Shown here: positions 24,438 through 35,669 of the stretch, one piece after another
How the letters are laid out: every line of letters begins with the position of its first letter
How positions within the stretch are numbered: the stretch's first letter is position 1
Assembly (NCBI RefSeq): GCF_000283155.1
Contig: NW_004454207.1
Location: 6,342,553-6,406,552, forward strand
Reading direction: 5' to 3'
Source: Ceratotherium simum simum
Taxonomy: Eukaryota > Chordata > Mammalia > Perissodactyla > Rhinocerotidae
DNA: 64,000 bases
Position numbers and translations under genes: made by a program
The notes under the pieces: generated by a model
Databases searched by the model: none
What the model saw: only the letters and a program-made list of their open reading frames with translations
What the model was told of the DNA's origin: nothing

Positions 24438-24672
24438 TTTTTTTTTTTTTTAAAGGAGCTGGAAGGGGCATGAATCTTTTTTTTTTTTTATTTCCCCCAA
24501 AGCCCCAGTAGATATTCGTATGTCATAGTTGCACATCCTTCTAGTTGCCGCATGTGGGACTCGGCCTCGGCATGGCCGGAGAAGCGGTGCGTTGGTGCAC
24601 ACCCGGGATCCGAACCCCGGGCCGCCAGCAGTAGAGCGCGCGCACTTAACCGCTAAGCCACGGGGCCAGCCC
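24438..24672 (-). mobile_element. ERE-family SINE, short-body subtype, split T tail
   Basis: Minus-strand copy of the same subtype as 17251-17447 (gccccagtagatattc, tcatagttgcacatcc). An exact 11-bp duplication tacaatttctt lies at 24427-24437 and 24673-24683. The tail is unusual: two T runs (24436-24451 and 24477-24489) are separated by 25 bases of non-SINE sequence. Confidence 0.92.
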
Positions 24673-24849
24673 TACAATTTCTTAATATTAGGAATTATTC
24701 TGCAAGACAACTATATTGATGTTGGACTACATTGATGTTGTTGGTGTTCTTTTTCCATGTACAGGCCAGCCTGTATCTGAGGATGTGTAATTTATTCACA
24801 ATAAGGGATGTATTGTAAAACTCAGTTACTTTTTATTTGTGAGAGTTGG

Positions 24850-25330
24850 TTCATTCACTTGATTGAGAATTTATTGACTGTATCTTGGGTGGCTATCCTT
24901 GTGCTAGGAGACGAATGGAAGTTACCCCTTGCCCTTGGAGAGGAGACATTTTAATGGGAGGTAGAGATAAACAGATAATTATAATATAATGTGATAAGTG
25001 CTGAAATAGACATTAAAAAGCTTAAATACGGAGAATTTCAAAAGTATACAAAAGTACAGAGTAGGAGAATGAACCCTCATGAACCCATCACCCACCTCCA
25101 ACAGTTCTCAACTCATGGTCATGCTTGTTTCACCATAGTCGCCCCCTCTTTTATTTGGAAGCAAGTGCAAGACAGTGTATCATGTGATGGACATTTATAG
25201 ACACTTCAATAGTCTGAGAATACACTGGGAAAATAAACTATACCTGGGGACTTGGGAAGGAGCTACAGAGAAGTACCATTTGAGTTAAATCTAGTGAGGA
25301 GGGAGGATGTTCCAGTTCTAGGTGAATGGG
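24850..25330 (-). mobile_element. L2 fragment interrupted by an L1 piece
   Basis: Antisense L2 at 24850-25015 (gagaatttattgactg, cttgcccttggagagg) and again at about 25245-25330 (tgagttaaatctagtgagg). Between them, 25020-25190 resembles an antisense L1M 3' segment (gaatgaaccctcatgaacc, gaagcaagtgcaagac). Confidence 0.5.
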
Positions 25331-25629
25331 ATAGAACCCAACAATTATTGAACATTGCTAAGCATTGTAGTAGGTTCATTTAGTATATTATTTAATTTTT
25401 TTCCTCACAATAGTCCTATGAGGGAGACAATATCCCTATTTTACATTATAAGGAAACTAGGTTTCAGGCAAATTGCTCAGTTATAAAACTAATTTGTTTC
25501 TTCTTGAAAACCAACCTTGACCTCAAGGCTATTTAGTTTTCCATCTTCTGCACCAGGTGCACTAGATACAGAGATGTAAAAGGGCAAGATGTGTTTGGGA
25601 AAGTGGGAGAAGCTGAATGCAGCTACAGA

Positions 25630-25985
25630 ATTGTGTGTATGGGGGATGAAACTAGAGAAGCTGCTCAGGGCCAGGTTGTGAAGGGACTTTAATGCCAGAC
25701 TAAGGAGATAGGATTTTGTCTTGAGGGTGGTGAGGATGCAGGCTGAGATGTATTTAAGCATGGGAAGAGTATTGTCAGCTTTTAAAAAGAAGAGTATGCA
25801 GGTACTATGGAGGATGATGCAGAATTGGAAGGGGAGCTGAAGAGAGACTGGTTCAGGAAAATTATTTATTCAACCACTGTTTATTAAGCACAAACAATAT
25901 GGGAGGGAATGAACTGATGAACAAAACACACATCTCCCTATTTCATGGAGCTTAGTTTAGTAGAGAATCAGTCACATGCAAATGG
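25630..25985 (-). mobile_element. L2 LINE fragments
   Basis: Two adjacent antisense L2 pieces. The first, 25630-25800, has gggccaggttgtgaaggg and gataggattttgtctt. The second, 25858-25985, has aaccactgtttattaagcac and catggagcttagtttag. Confidence 0.6.
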
Positions 25986-25990
25986 CCTTC

Positions 25991-26735
25991 TGTGATTTAT
26001 AATAATAAATATATATTTGGCCCTAGACCCGGTTCCTGGCACAGAGCTCCTAAAACCCTCGGAATTTCCTATGATAAAGGTGTCTTTTGTTATGTTAATA
26101 AGGTGACTTTTGGAAAGCCTGTAGGTAACCTAAGGATGGGTTGCCAAGGGAACCAACCACATGATTAGAGGATTAGAACTTTCAGCCCTCTGCTCCCACC
26201 CATCAGTTGCCAGTGGCCAATGATAATCAGTCATGATTATGTAATGAAACCTCCATAAAACTCCAAAAGGACAGGATTTGGAGAGCTTCCGGGTTGGTGA
26301 ACACATGGGGATTTGGGGAGAGCGGCACACCTGGAGAGAGCATGGAAACTCCTCACCCTTTCCCCATACCTTGCCCTATGCATCTCTTCCATCTGGCTGT
26401 TCCTGAGTTATATCCTTTTATAATAAACCAGTAATCGAGTAAGGAAAATGTTTCTCTGACTTCTATGAGCCGCTCTAGCAAATTAATCAAACCTGAGGAG
26501 GGGTGTCATGGGAACCTCTGATTTATAGCCAGTTGGTCAGAAGCACAGGTGACAACCTGGACTTGCGACTGGAGTCTGAAGTAGGGGGAGGTGCAGTCTT
26601 GTAGGACTGAGCTTTCAACCTGTGGAATCTGATGCTATTTCTGGTAGATAGTGTCAGAAATGAGTTGAATTGTAAGACATCCAGCTTGTGTTGGAGAATT
26701 ACTTGGTGCTGTGTGGGAAACCCACCCTCCACTTG
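25991..26735 (+). mobile_element. ERVL-type solitary LTR (MLT2-like)
   Basis: Begins tgtgatttataataataa and contains taatgaaacctccataaaac, gagagcttccgggttggtg, cttgccctatgcatctc, a polyadenylation-type tttataataaacc near 26418, ccgctctagcaaatt and tggtcagaagcacagg. These match a long ERVL LTR consensus from memory. The right edge is uncertain. No viral coding sequence is attached. Confidence 0.7.
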
Positions 26736-26754
26736 TTGGTATTAGTTTCAGAAC

Positions 26755-27560
26755 CTAATACATATGCTCATATGAAAAGGTGCTGAACTTCATGGTTCTC
26801 AGGAAAATGCAAACTAAAACTACAATGGGGTACTACCACAGTTTCATCAGAATGGTGAAAATGAAAAAGCTAAAAAATACCAAATGTTGGCAAAGACACG
26901 AAGCAATCTGAATTCTCAAATACTGATGGTGGCAGTGTGGCCATATCTACTAAAGGTGAACATACGTATGTCTTGTAAGCCAGCAGTTCCCACTCCTAGG
27001 TATAAACCAAAGAGAAATGTTATTTCACTCTAATGTATTCCATTCCACATGTTTTGACAAGACATGTGGTAGAATATTACAGCACTATTCAGAATACACC
27101 CAAACTGGAAACCATCCAAATGTCCAGTGGCAGAAGGATAAATAATTTGTGATATATTCACACAAGTACTGAATAACAACAAAAATGAGTGAACCGTGAT
27201 TTCATTCAATAACTTGGAAAAATGTCACAAACAACATTGAATGAAGAAGTCAGACATGAGGGTACATACTCTATGATTCCATTTATATAAAGTTCAGAAA
27301 TAGGCAAGACTAATCTGTGGTATTAGAAGTTAGGAAAATGTGTGGGTAGTGATTGAAAGGAGCTGCAAAGAGGGGCTTTTAGAAGGCTTGTAATGTTTTA
27401 TTTCTTGATCTGTGTGCTAGTTACCTAGTTGTTCAATTTATGAAAACCCATCTAACTATATGCTGTGATTTGTATGCTTTTCTTATGATTTGTATGCTTT
27501 TCTGTATGTGTATTATGCTTTTCTATATGAATATTATACTTCAATAAAAGCTAAATATAT
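26755..27560 (+). mobile_element. Old L1 3'-end fragment
   Basis: Sense L1M: ctcaggaaaatgcaaactaa, caaatgttggcaaagac, cagcagttcccactcctagg, cactattcagaatacacc, tgattccatttatataaag and a terminal ttcaataaaagc. A gatttgtatgcttttct unit is repeated near 27467-27502. Confidence 0.8.
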
Positions 27561-27839
27561 AAATTAGTAGAGAAAATTTTTTAAGTTTCAAAGAGTAACA
27601 TTTCTAGAAACAAATTCTGCTGGTAAGTATTGATGCCTACTTGCTCACTTGAGGAAGACTGACACATTATTATCTGAAAGTCACACTCAGGGATTCTGGA
27701 CCTCTCTCAGTGCTTGCCCCTTTTGTTGAGAGAAGAACACCAACTAATGGAATAAAGTAAAAAAAAAAAAGTTAAACCAGAAATCTTTCCCTGTATGGTT
27801 AAATGCATGAGTTCTATTTAAACAGTCTGTCATGATAGC

Positions 27840-28220
27840 CAAGTGAGATATTAGGAAGGATTAAACTAAGGCAGTGGCGAAGGAGAAGATAGGCTTGATT
27901 TGGGAGATGGTTCTTCGGTAGAATCAATTGGACATGGTTAGTGTCGAAGATGAAGTTTCTGATTTGGGATATGCAATGGTTGATGTCAGCAACTGAGCTG
28001 AGGGCTACTGAAAGATGAGCAGGTTCAAGGTTGTGTGGGGAGGGGCAAATGAGTGAGGTTTATTGATTATATGTCTGAGATGGCTTAGAGTATCCATGTA
28101 GAGAAGTCGGGTAGGGTTTTGGAAAAGTTCACAAAGTGTCTGCAATATTAGGTTTGGAGAGAGTGATTTGGTGATCATTAGCATTTGGATGGTAATTGAA
28201 GCCTGGAGAGAGAATGAGAT
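27840..28220 (-). mobile_element. L2 LINE fragment
   Basis: Antisense L2 ORF-region phrases in order: gaagatgaagtttctgattt, gtccatgtagagaagtcggg-like sequence at 28095, gtgatcattagcatttgg, gagagaatgagatcac. The 72-codon ORF on the minus strand is a decayed remnant. Confidence 0.55.
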
Positions 28221-28231
28221 CACTCAAAGAG

Positions 28232-28395
28232 CAGTGCTTCTCAACCTTGGCTGCACGTTAGAATCATCTTGAGAGCTTTACAAAAATACCCATGCCTGGG
28301 CCATACCACTGATCAATTAAAGCAGAATCTTTGGGGGTGGGGCCTAGGTATCTGTATATTTCAAAAGCTCCTCAGGTTATTCTAGTATGGAGCTG
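28232..28395 (+). mobile_element. hAT-Charlie element (MER5-like)
   Basis: Starts cagtgcttctcaaccttgg and continues acgttagaatcatcttgag, gcctgggcc, tctttgggggtggggcc. The right terminus is degraded. Confidence 0.7.
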
Positions 28396-28454
28396 GAGTG
28401 GGAAAAAATAAGACAAGTAGACCAATCTAGTAGACAATGGCACATTGATTGAAT

Positions 28455-28655
28455 GGACACTTGTCAGCACTGCTACTTTAGCCGTCAGGAGATAAGCAGT
28501 GTTATCCTCATTTACCCTTATGGGGAGACTGAGGCACAAGAGTTAAGTAACTTGCCTTAGGTTATACAAACAGCTGATTAGTGCTAGGGCCAGGATTTAT
28601 ACCTAAGTCATTTACTCCAAGGGCTGTTCTCTTTACCATAACATCCTATTGCTTC
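28455..28655 (-). mobile_element. MIR SINE
   Basis: Antisense MIR: gagactgaggcacaagag, taacttgccttaggttata, agggccaggatttatacc and catcctattgcttc. Confidence 0.75.
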
Positions 28656-29559
28656 TCCACTTAAGAATGAATCTGGGGAGGGTTGAGACTTGGAATGGCA
28701 GTGTGAGAAACTAAGCATACCCTCTCCCCAGTGAAACAACCTCTTAACTGGTAAAAATTATAAAAAATAATCATTTAAAGTCTCTGGAAATTGACCTGAG
28801 GACATACAGCAAATGGAGAAACATTTATTCAAGAAAATCTACTAAGTCTTGGTAAGAACTGCCAGTCTGCAGCATTTGAGCTACTACCTGCTCCCCTTTC
28901 CCACTGCTTGCATATGATGAAAGCTTTATTCCTGGCGGGAATAGCCAAGAAGACGAGGTTCCCTCCTCGCCAGCCCTGGCTCCTAGACGAGGGTTAGGAG
29001 AGGTGGACCGCGGGCTACTGGAAATACCAGAAGGAGGAGAGAGAGAGAGAGAAAAAAAGATGTTTGAAGAAATAATGGCTGAAAACTACCCTAATTTGAT
29101 GAAAAACAGTAATCTACACATCCAAGAATCCTAGCCCTGTCCTGCCCCCTCCGTTGGCTGCCAGGCTGCTTGTCTCCTGTGAGTGCAGACTGGGGATGCC
29201 TGCAGTCCAGTGAAAATACCCTGAGTGGCGGTGGGGGAGAATGGGAGTAAGGCTAGTTAAAATGCCACAAAGCTCGCTGTTCTTCCTGAGATTCAGCTGT
29301 TTTTCTTGAATAAACACTCCTTGGATTGCTACAAGCCCTTGGTTAATTTCCAGAGTTCTGTCCATTTTAGTCGATTTTCTCATTGCTTTGATGGAGAGAA
29401 TTTTAGAGGCCCTTATTCCGCCATTTTTTGCTGACATTCAAGTTGAATTTTTATAGGAATTTTCTTAAGATCAATTAATGGATGTTTATAGTTTATTCTG
29501 AAAGCGCTTCTGGTATTTAGTTATTGGAAATCTACAAGCCCATTCATAAGAACCAATTA

Positions 29560-29900
29560 ACAATAAAAAAAAACCATCGTGTATCTCTATAGCAGAATAT
29601 TAGGCAGTTGTTAAAACAATGAGGTGATTTTAACTGTGCCAATAGAGAAAAATATTCAAGGGATAGTGCTAAATGGAAAACAAGTTGCAAAATAGTATGT
29701 GGTATTCTATTTGTATCAAGTATTGAATAGACAACAGGAAAAACACAGGTGTGTGCTATATCTATATATATATAGAACATTTTTAGAAGAATATAGTGTT
29801 TTCCTCTGGAGCATAGAAAGTAGGGGGTGCTTTTTAGTTCTTCACCCCCACTTATTATTTGAACTCTCGAGTATCTGTTACTTTGAAATAACTTTTAAAA
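29560..29900 (+). mobile_element. Old L1 3'-end fragment
   Basis: Sense L1ME-like 3' UTR: ctatagcagaatattagg, tggaaaacaagttgcaaaat, tggtattctatttgtatc, a short TA run and gttttcctctggagc. Confidence 0.6.
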
Positions 29901-30503
29901 AGTAATTGAATATTCAATTTATTATTAAACTACCAGTAGGATATGTGTTAAAGTCTGCAAATGAAAGACTGCAGTATCTTGAAAATATTTGTGTATATAG
30001 TATTTCTTTTTTGTTTCTCTGAAGTGAGCACTCAAGATGTAATTTTAATGCTTAGGAAATCATTTTGCATGAGGACTTGAAATATAATTCACTTTTAATT
30101 TTGATCAACTAGGATAATCCACAAGTAGTGGTAATGACTAATCTATTCTCTTTTCACCTCAGTGACTTTCTAGACTTCGTACATTAGAATCCACCCCCTG
30201 AAAAAGTCACTCTCTTTTGTAAGAAGACTAACAGCCATCCTTTGTCACTTTTATTTTTATCTTTGAAAGAGGAGGAATAACCACTCAGTCCTGAAACATC
30301 ATGAGTGGGTAGAATTTAATTATCCAAATTGAAAACCTCCCTGTAAACTGGAGAAGAAAGAAACGGACCAGTGTGTTCAAATAGGTTCTCCAGGGACTTT
30401 TAGGTTAGCTACACTGAAATCCTTGAGATTTCATAATATATCTTGTCTCATTTTCCTGTTATGAAATGGGGTTTTCAGCATTGTTTTTCTTGTCTGTTTT
30501 CAG

Positions 30504-30627
30504 ATCACAGAACTGTGTGGTGCCAAGCGGATTGGTTATTTTGGTCCAACACAGTTTTACGTTGCCTTGAAATTAATTGCTGCAGCACAGTCTGGCCTCC
30601 CTGTGCGGATGGAGAGTATTAAATGTG
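30504..30627 (+). CDS. REPS2: REPS2 exon (human exon 2 equivalent): second half of EH1 domain
   Basis: Coding exon of RalBP1-associated Eps-domain protein 2 (POB1), a cytoplasmic adaptor that links EH-domain endocytic proteins and growth-factor receptor signalling to the Ral effector RalBP1. The 124 bases encode [20 protein letters not shown] followed by [20 protein letters not shown] and C, plus the first base of the next codon. This is the second helix-loop-helix of EH1. Its EF-hand loop has no calcium-binding acidic pattern. Thr stands where most EH domains have Trp (I-T-E-L versus I-W-x-L). The acceptor is ttgtctgttttcag and the donor g|gtaagt, both strong. The paralogue REPS1 reads QIMELCGATRLGY here by recollection, so REPS2 is the better match. 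Confidence 0.95.
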
Positions 30628-31722
30628 GTAAGTATCTCCCATTTATACATTTTTTTTGTCCATGACAGATTTCTTATTTATAAGCATCATTTTTATGGGT
30701 TTAAGGCCTGTTCTATAAGCATTTGTGGAATTTCTCCTTGCTTCTCCAACTCTTCTGTAAAATAAAATAAGAAAACTTAGCAGGTATCTTTGTTTCCTTG
30801 TTTTCTTTTTTAAATGGGAAAAAAATTCAGAGAGCAACTTGAGATTAGTTCCTTTTAACTGACTTGCAGTTAAAATAGATTTTATTCTTAGCAGAAAGAG
30901 ATTGGGACAAGAATTCTAGAGCCTCTGGCAAAATAACAACATTCAGTTTAATTTTTTACTTGAGGAATCTATATTGTCATTTTAAGGCTCTGTTAGGGAC
31001 AAGGGGATGAGTAACTGGGAGAGTTTGAGTGAAACTGCCCCTTTTCTCTCTCTCCTGTCCCTACCAGTCATATCAGATGTGATCATCCTTTAATTCCCCA
31101 ATTCCTGAAGCACTGTTCTCATGATTATTAAGTACTTTGGGGCTACCAAAATTTAGGCAGAGTAAATTTATCTTCTCCAAGTTTTGATTTAACATTTTCT
31201 TATCTTGCCATCCCTTCCCCAACCCACTGTATACTTGAGCACTTTCCACAACTTAAACCAGAAGCAAAGTTCCCAACTCTTAGCATCTTTTATACTGCCT
31301 CAGTATTGGTTTTACAAATCTGTATGAAGAAGGTGATTATTCAAGGGATGTGCTGAGGTCCTCCCTTAATTCATTCTGATACAAATTACTTTCATATGTC
31401 CACACAGCCATGCAGGAACTTTTTCCTTTTCCTCATTTTGAGGTCAAAACCACTCACCTGTTGCCTGTCCTGTGAAGTCCCTGGTAGCCCTTGAAGTTGG
31501 TTCAGGGTTTATGGTTGGTTGGTCCATGGTAACCTAGAAGGTTACCTTCTAGGACAACTCCAAATAGCTGAGAAGATTCTGATAGCTTGACTGTGGGAAA
31601 CAAAGCCCTTTTGCACTAACCATCATTAGATCGTCCTGCTAATCTTTATTAAAGGCTTAGTGTGTGTGCCAGGCACTGTCTCATTTAGTCCTCACAACAT
31701 CCTACTCAATTAGGTATTTGTG

Positions 31723-32150
31723 TCAATTTGCATTGCCTAGAATAAGCTGTGATAACAAACACCACCGAAATTTCGGTGCCTTAAGAAAACAAAGGTTTGC
31801 TTTCTGCTCTGCAGTGGGTCAGGGTGACCCTCTAGGGCAGCTGCCTTCCACCTGTTGGCTCTGTGATCCTGACTGCTTTATCTTATAGCACCTCCAACAT
31901 AGCACCTGTTCCCATAATTGCTGCAACAGAGAAATAGTTTCTCAGCCTAGCAGTTAAATGCTTTGGCCTGGATGTGACTCATGTTACTGCTGCTCACAGT
32001 GCATTGGCCAGGACTTGTTACATGGATCCGCTGGCCAGGACTTGTTACATGGATCCGCTGAAGTGCAGAGCAGACTGGGGGAGGTGTAATTCTCTCCTGT
32101 GCATGCAAGAAGAGGAGAACTGGCTGTGGTGAACACTGGAAGCCTCTACT
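31723..32150. mobile_element. Unassigned LTR-like repeat, copy 1
   Basis: Inserted inside a MIR. It resembles 60545-60960 in order and wording (gctgtgataacaaacacc / gctgctataacaaatatgcc; cacagtgcattggcc / cacattgcattggct). The start-to-end layout resembles the complement of a MaLR-like LTR, but I cannot name the family. It contains a 27-bp perfect tandem duplication at 32006-32059. Confidence 0.5.
32006..32059 (+). repeat. 27-bp perfect tandem duplication
   Basis: Unit ggccaggacttgttacatgg + atccgct occurs twice head to tail (32006-32032 and 32033-32059) without mismatch. The lack of mismatches suggests a recent slippage event or an assembly artefact. Confidence 0.95.
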
Positions 32151-32436
32151 GTGGTACTGTTCTTATCCCTATCTTACAGATGGGGAAATTGAAGTTTAGA
32201 GAGTTGAGTAACTTGCCTAAGGATGCAAGGTTGGTAGAGTTTGGAGCCAGGAGCTCAGCCTCCAGTTCCCTTGCTGTTCATTGCTATGCAAAGTAGCCTC
32301 TTCTTGATTATTCTTTCTGTTTAGTAAGGTGCTGACTGTAATCTGTAATCATGGAATATTTTCCAAATGGGGAAAAAAATCTGACCCAACAGGCATCCCT
32401 CGGTATTACATAATTTGGTTCCTTGAAATAGGTTTC

Positions 32437-32520
32437 TTGAAGGAGTATTATTTCAGTGGCAGGTTTGGTATTTATTGCTTGAAGGAGTGTTATTGCAGTG
32501 GCAGGTTTGGTGTTTATTGC
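32437..32520 (+). repeat. 42-bp tandem duplication
   Basis: Two head-to-tail units (32437-32478 and 32479-32520) differ at three positions. The unit length is a multiple of three, so a fortuitous ORF across it (32329-32559) shows a repeated peptide. There is no splice or coding support for that ORF. Confidence 0.95.
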
Positions 32521-33314
32521 TACAAGACAGCAGTCCCTGCTATAAGTCGCTTGCTTTGATTAGTTTAAAGTTACATCACATTGAGTTTGGATTTGTGGTA
32601 GGCACTGATAGTTTCCATTCCATTGTAGGTGGTCATTAAGTTTTATTGTAGTGTCTTCCAGTTTTATCTTCTGGAAAAGTTAGAACTGCTTTGTTGTATA
32701 CAGGATAAACTTCTGATACTTGTGTTGCTTACTTTGTTAGACTGAAGTCTTTTGCCTGATTTGTACTCATATTTACAGCTTAATTTCCTGGGGTAGGAGG
32801 AGTGGAGGGGGGGAAGGATTGTCTAAGTTATCACTTGTATAAAGGATTAACACTTTTTCACAAATATAAGACTTTCTCAGTTGTATTTTATAAATCCTGA
32901 TGCTGCCTTTTACCTCTGAGGGTTTAAGTATACTCAGAGAATTCTGAATTTTCTTCCTTCATTTAATGATTTATTAAATAAAAGTTATTTGCAGTCAGCA
33001 TATATTGAGTAAGAGTGAGGGCAAGATTGGGCCAGACTTTGAGCTGCCACTTAGAATTTTCGAATTTGTTGCTTGAAACCCATTAGCTTAATGTTTGATG
33101 ACACAAACCTTGAAGGCCAAAGAGGGTGGTCTGTGAGAAGCTACTCTGAAAGGCTATGGTAGTCCCATCATACTCAGGGAGTTGTGAGTCCACCGTTAAC
33201 TTCTCTAAGAGTCACACCCTTACTTCATGGATGACACGAGCCTGTGTGTATGTGTGTATTAACCTCTAACCCCTAGCTTTTCATATTTCGGTAAATGTTA
33301 CCACCATCTACAGT

Positions 33315-33930
33315 TGCTCAAGCCAGGGACCTAGAAGTCATCCTTGATTCACCCTTTTCCCTCACTCTCCAATATAATTCATCAAAAGTCCTGGCAGTGT
33401 GGCTCCAGTTGCACTGCCTGTTCGCTCCATCTCTCTGCCCCTACTAGACCAGGCCACCTTCAGCCACTCACCTGGATAACAATGGTTTTGTCATTGGTTT
33501 CCTGGCCAACTCTCTTCTCTACTCCAGTCTCTTTTCCCACGCAGCAATAAGAGTGGTCTTTTCAAAATATCCATCAGATCATTTTATCCTCCTCCTTGAA
33601 GCCCTCCAGTGGTTGGTTTGTTGTACGTAGTACCAAATGCAAAGTCCCTACACTGATTTGTAAGGCCCTACATAATCTAGTCTCTGTCTGCTTCTCCACT
33701 CTCATCTCAATCCTCTCCCGCTTGCTCGCAATCTGTCCCCCAGCCTCACTGGCCTTCTAGTGGCCCCCCAGCCTCCTGGGCCATTTCTATCCTACTACAG
33801 GAAAGACCATGTTATTTCAAGATCTTGGGTTCCTAGAAGTCTGTTATTTCCCCTCTCCTTCCCACAGCTGGCTCTTCCTTCTCGTCCTTCAGGATTCAGA
33901 GACTTCCCACCATCCTATCCAAAGTAGCTC
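33315..33930 (+). mobile_element. L2 LINE fragment
   Basis: Sense L2 3' coding region and UTR: tagaagtcatccttgattc, accatc..ccactcacctggataac, gcaataagagtggtctttt, aagccctccagtggttgg, taaggccctacataatctag, gcctcactggccttctag. No intact frame. Confidence 0.75.
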
Positions 33931-34669
33931 CTGTCAAATTAATTCATTAATGAAGGAACCAGCATAAAGTAAAGCTGGTTCAAGAAAGTATAGGAGAGTC
34001 AGAAGTATTTATAGTCATGGAAAGAAAGAGTGCTGGAATAAGATTGCTAAATTACATATAAAATTGATTAATGCCCTACAGGGCAATAAAACTGTATCTT
34101 GGTTATTATACTCTTTTCTAGGATGAAATTCATTTGCATTGCTATTAGAAGGGAATTATTTGTTAGCTAACAGTTTTCTACAAGTTAATATCTACCCATA
34201 CAGAATTGTAAAATGCCTAGTCGAGAGTAAATAGTAAGTCAAAACAAAAGTGCATATCCCTAGGGAGTTAGGTAATCCTTGGATGGGCCTGTTAGGAAAT
34301 ACTTCTATGTGACAGTCCCCTCCCTACTTTATTCTGTCTCGGCATCTGCTCCTTCATAGCAATTATCAGAGTTTCTAAATATTCCTTTACAGGTTTGACT
34401 GATTTTTTGTCTGTCATCCTCCCTAGTCTGCAAGCTTACCTAAGGGGAAGGGAGGAGGATCTGGTAACCACGGCATTGTGGGCACTCAGGGCATGTTTGT
34501 TTATATGACTGACCTGATGTTTTTTCCAAAGTAACTACAGGAAAATGTGTGGGGTGGCTTCACTTTGGAATTATAGAACATTATTGTCATTACTTTTTGT
34601 TATCTTGTAAGTAGCTGGTATAAATAAATCGGCAATGAAAAGTAGTGGGAAGAGAAGGGAGCCCCAGGA

Positions 34670-34830
34670 GGCAGGAGTGTTGTTGTGGTCGTGGCTCTGC
34701 CACCATATTGCTGCATGACTAGGACAAGGTCTGCCTTCCCCTTCCTGGGCTTAGTTCCTCATCTGTAAGTTGTGAATATTCTACCAGGTTTTCTCTAGAC
34801 CATTTTCCAGCTCTGAAATGCCAGTTTCAT
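34670..34830 (+). mobile_element. MIR SINE fragment
   Basis: Sense MIR-like run: gtggctctgccaccatatt, gactaggacaaggtctgcc, gggcttagttcctcatctg. Confidence 0.55.
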
Positions 34831-34867
34831 GCTGAATATTCAAACCTGCAATAGAAAGAATAATTTT

Positions 34868-35075
34868 CAGGATGATAGTGTAGCCTGGTGGCTAAGAATG
34901 TGGGCCCCAGCAATAGACTGCCTAATTTTGAACCTTTGCTCCATCACTTTTTATTTGTGTGCCCTCAGGCAAGTTTCTTAATCTCTTTGAGCTTCAAAGG
35001 GCTCACCTGGAAAAGGGGTATACCAGTAGTACCTACCTTATAGGGTTGTTGTGGCAATAAAATCTGGTAATCCCT
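34868..35075 (+). mobile_element. MIR SINE
   Basis: Sense MIR in good order: gcctggtggctaagaatg, ctccatcactttttatttg, ctcaggcaagtttcttaatc, gagcttcaaagg, agtagtacctaccttatagg. Confidence 0.85.
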
Positions 35076-35314
35076 TGTCAGACATTTAGAAAAACATCTA
35101 AACTATTCTGTCTGTTATGGTAGTTGCTAGCCACATGTGACTGGCTATTGAGCACTTGAAATGTGGCACGTCTGAATCGAGGTCTATGGTATAGGTAAAA
35201 TACACATGGGAGTTTGAAGACTTAGTTTGAAAAAAGATTATAAAATTTATGTTGATTACATATTTTAATGATAATATTAGGTTAAAATATATTAAAATTA
35301 ATTTCACCTGTTTT

Positions 35315-35610
35315 TTACTTAAAATTAAAAAAAATTTTTGATAAAATTTACCATCTTAACCATTTTTAAGTGTACAGTTAAGCAGCGTTAAGTATATTCA
35401 CATTGTTGTGCAACCAATCTCCAGAACTTTTTCACCACACTTTGTAAAACACCTTGGTACCCATTAACCAACTGCCCATTCCCCCTCCCCTCAGCCCCTG
35501 GCAACCACCATTCTACTTTCTATCTCTATGAATTTGACGATTTATTGATCCCTCATACAAGTGAAATCATACAGTATTTGTCTTTTTGTGATTGGCTTCT
35601 TAACTTTTAA
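35315..35610 (-). mobile_element. Old L1 fragment inside the stack
   Basis: Antisense L1M: aaatttaccatcttaacc, aagtgtacagttaagc, ccccctcccctcagcccctgg, accaccattctactttc, gaaatcatacagtatttgtc. Confidence 0.75.
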
Positions 35611-35669
35611 AAAAATTTTGTGATGTAGCTACTACACAATTTACAGTTGTGTGTGTGGCTTGCATTATA

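Larger units (their letters stand above)
1..30503 (+). other. REPS2: REPS2 intron 1 (3' part), inferred
   Basis: Everything upstream of the first visible exon is inferred to be intron, because that exon starts inside the EH1 domain and no upstream coding exon or CpG-rich promoter was seen. The acceptor is a pyrimidine-rich tract ending in cag at 30501-30503. Most of the stretch is repeats, listed separately. I see nothing recognisable in 517-1624 (apart from a short AT repeat near 1359-1372), 2181-2533, 5006-6478, 10176-10765, 13177-14372 (apart from a tRNA-like patch), 14760-16252, 16285-17232, 17721-17979, 18261-18846, 19331-19699, 21011-22504 (apart from a purine tract), 23231-24426, 28656-29560 and 29901-30503. 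The part 28690-29430 contains phrases reminiscent of old L1, but I could not define an element. Confidence 0.75.
31625..32300 (-). mobile_element. MIR SINE split by a later insertion
   Basis: Antisense MIR halves at 31625-31722 (gtgccaggcactgtctc, cctcacaacatcctac) and 32151-32300 (acagatggggaaattgaag, gagtaacttgcctaagg). The interrupting sequence is annotated separately. Confidence 0.65.

Noticed and set aside
25991..26735. A functional endogenous retrovirus
   Set aside because: Only a solitary LTR-type sequence is present. No gag, pol or env sequence flanks it.
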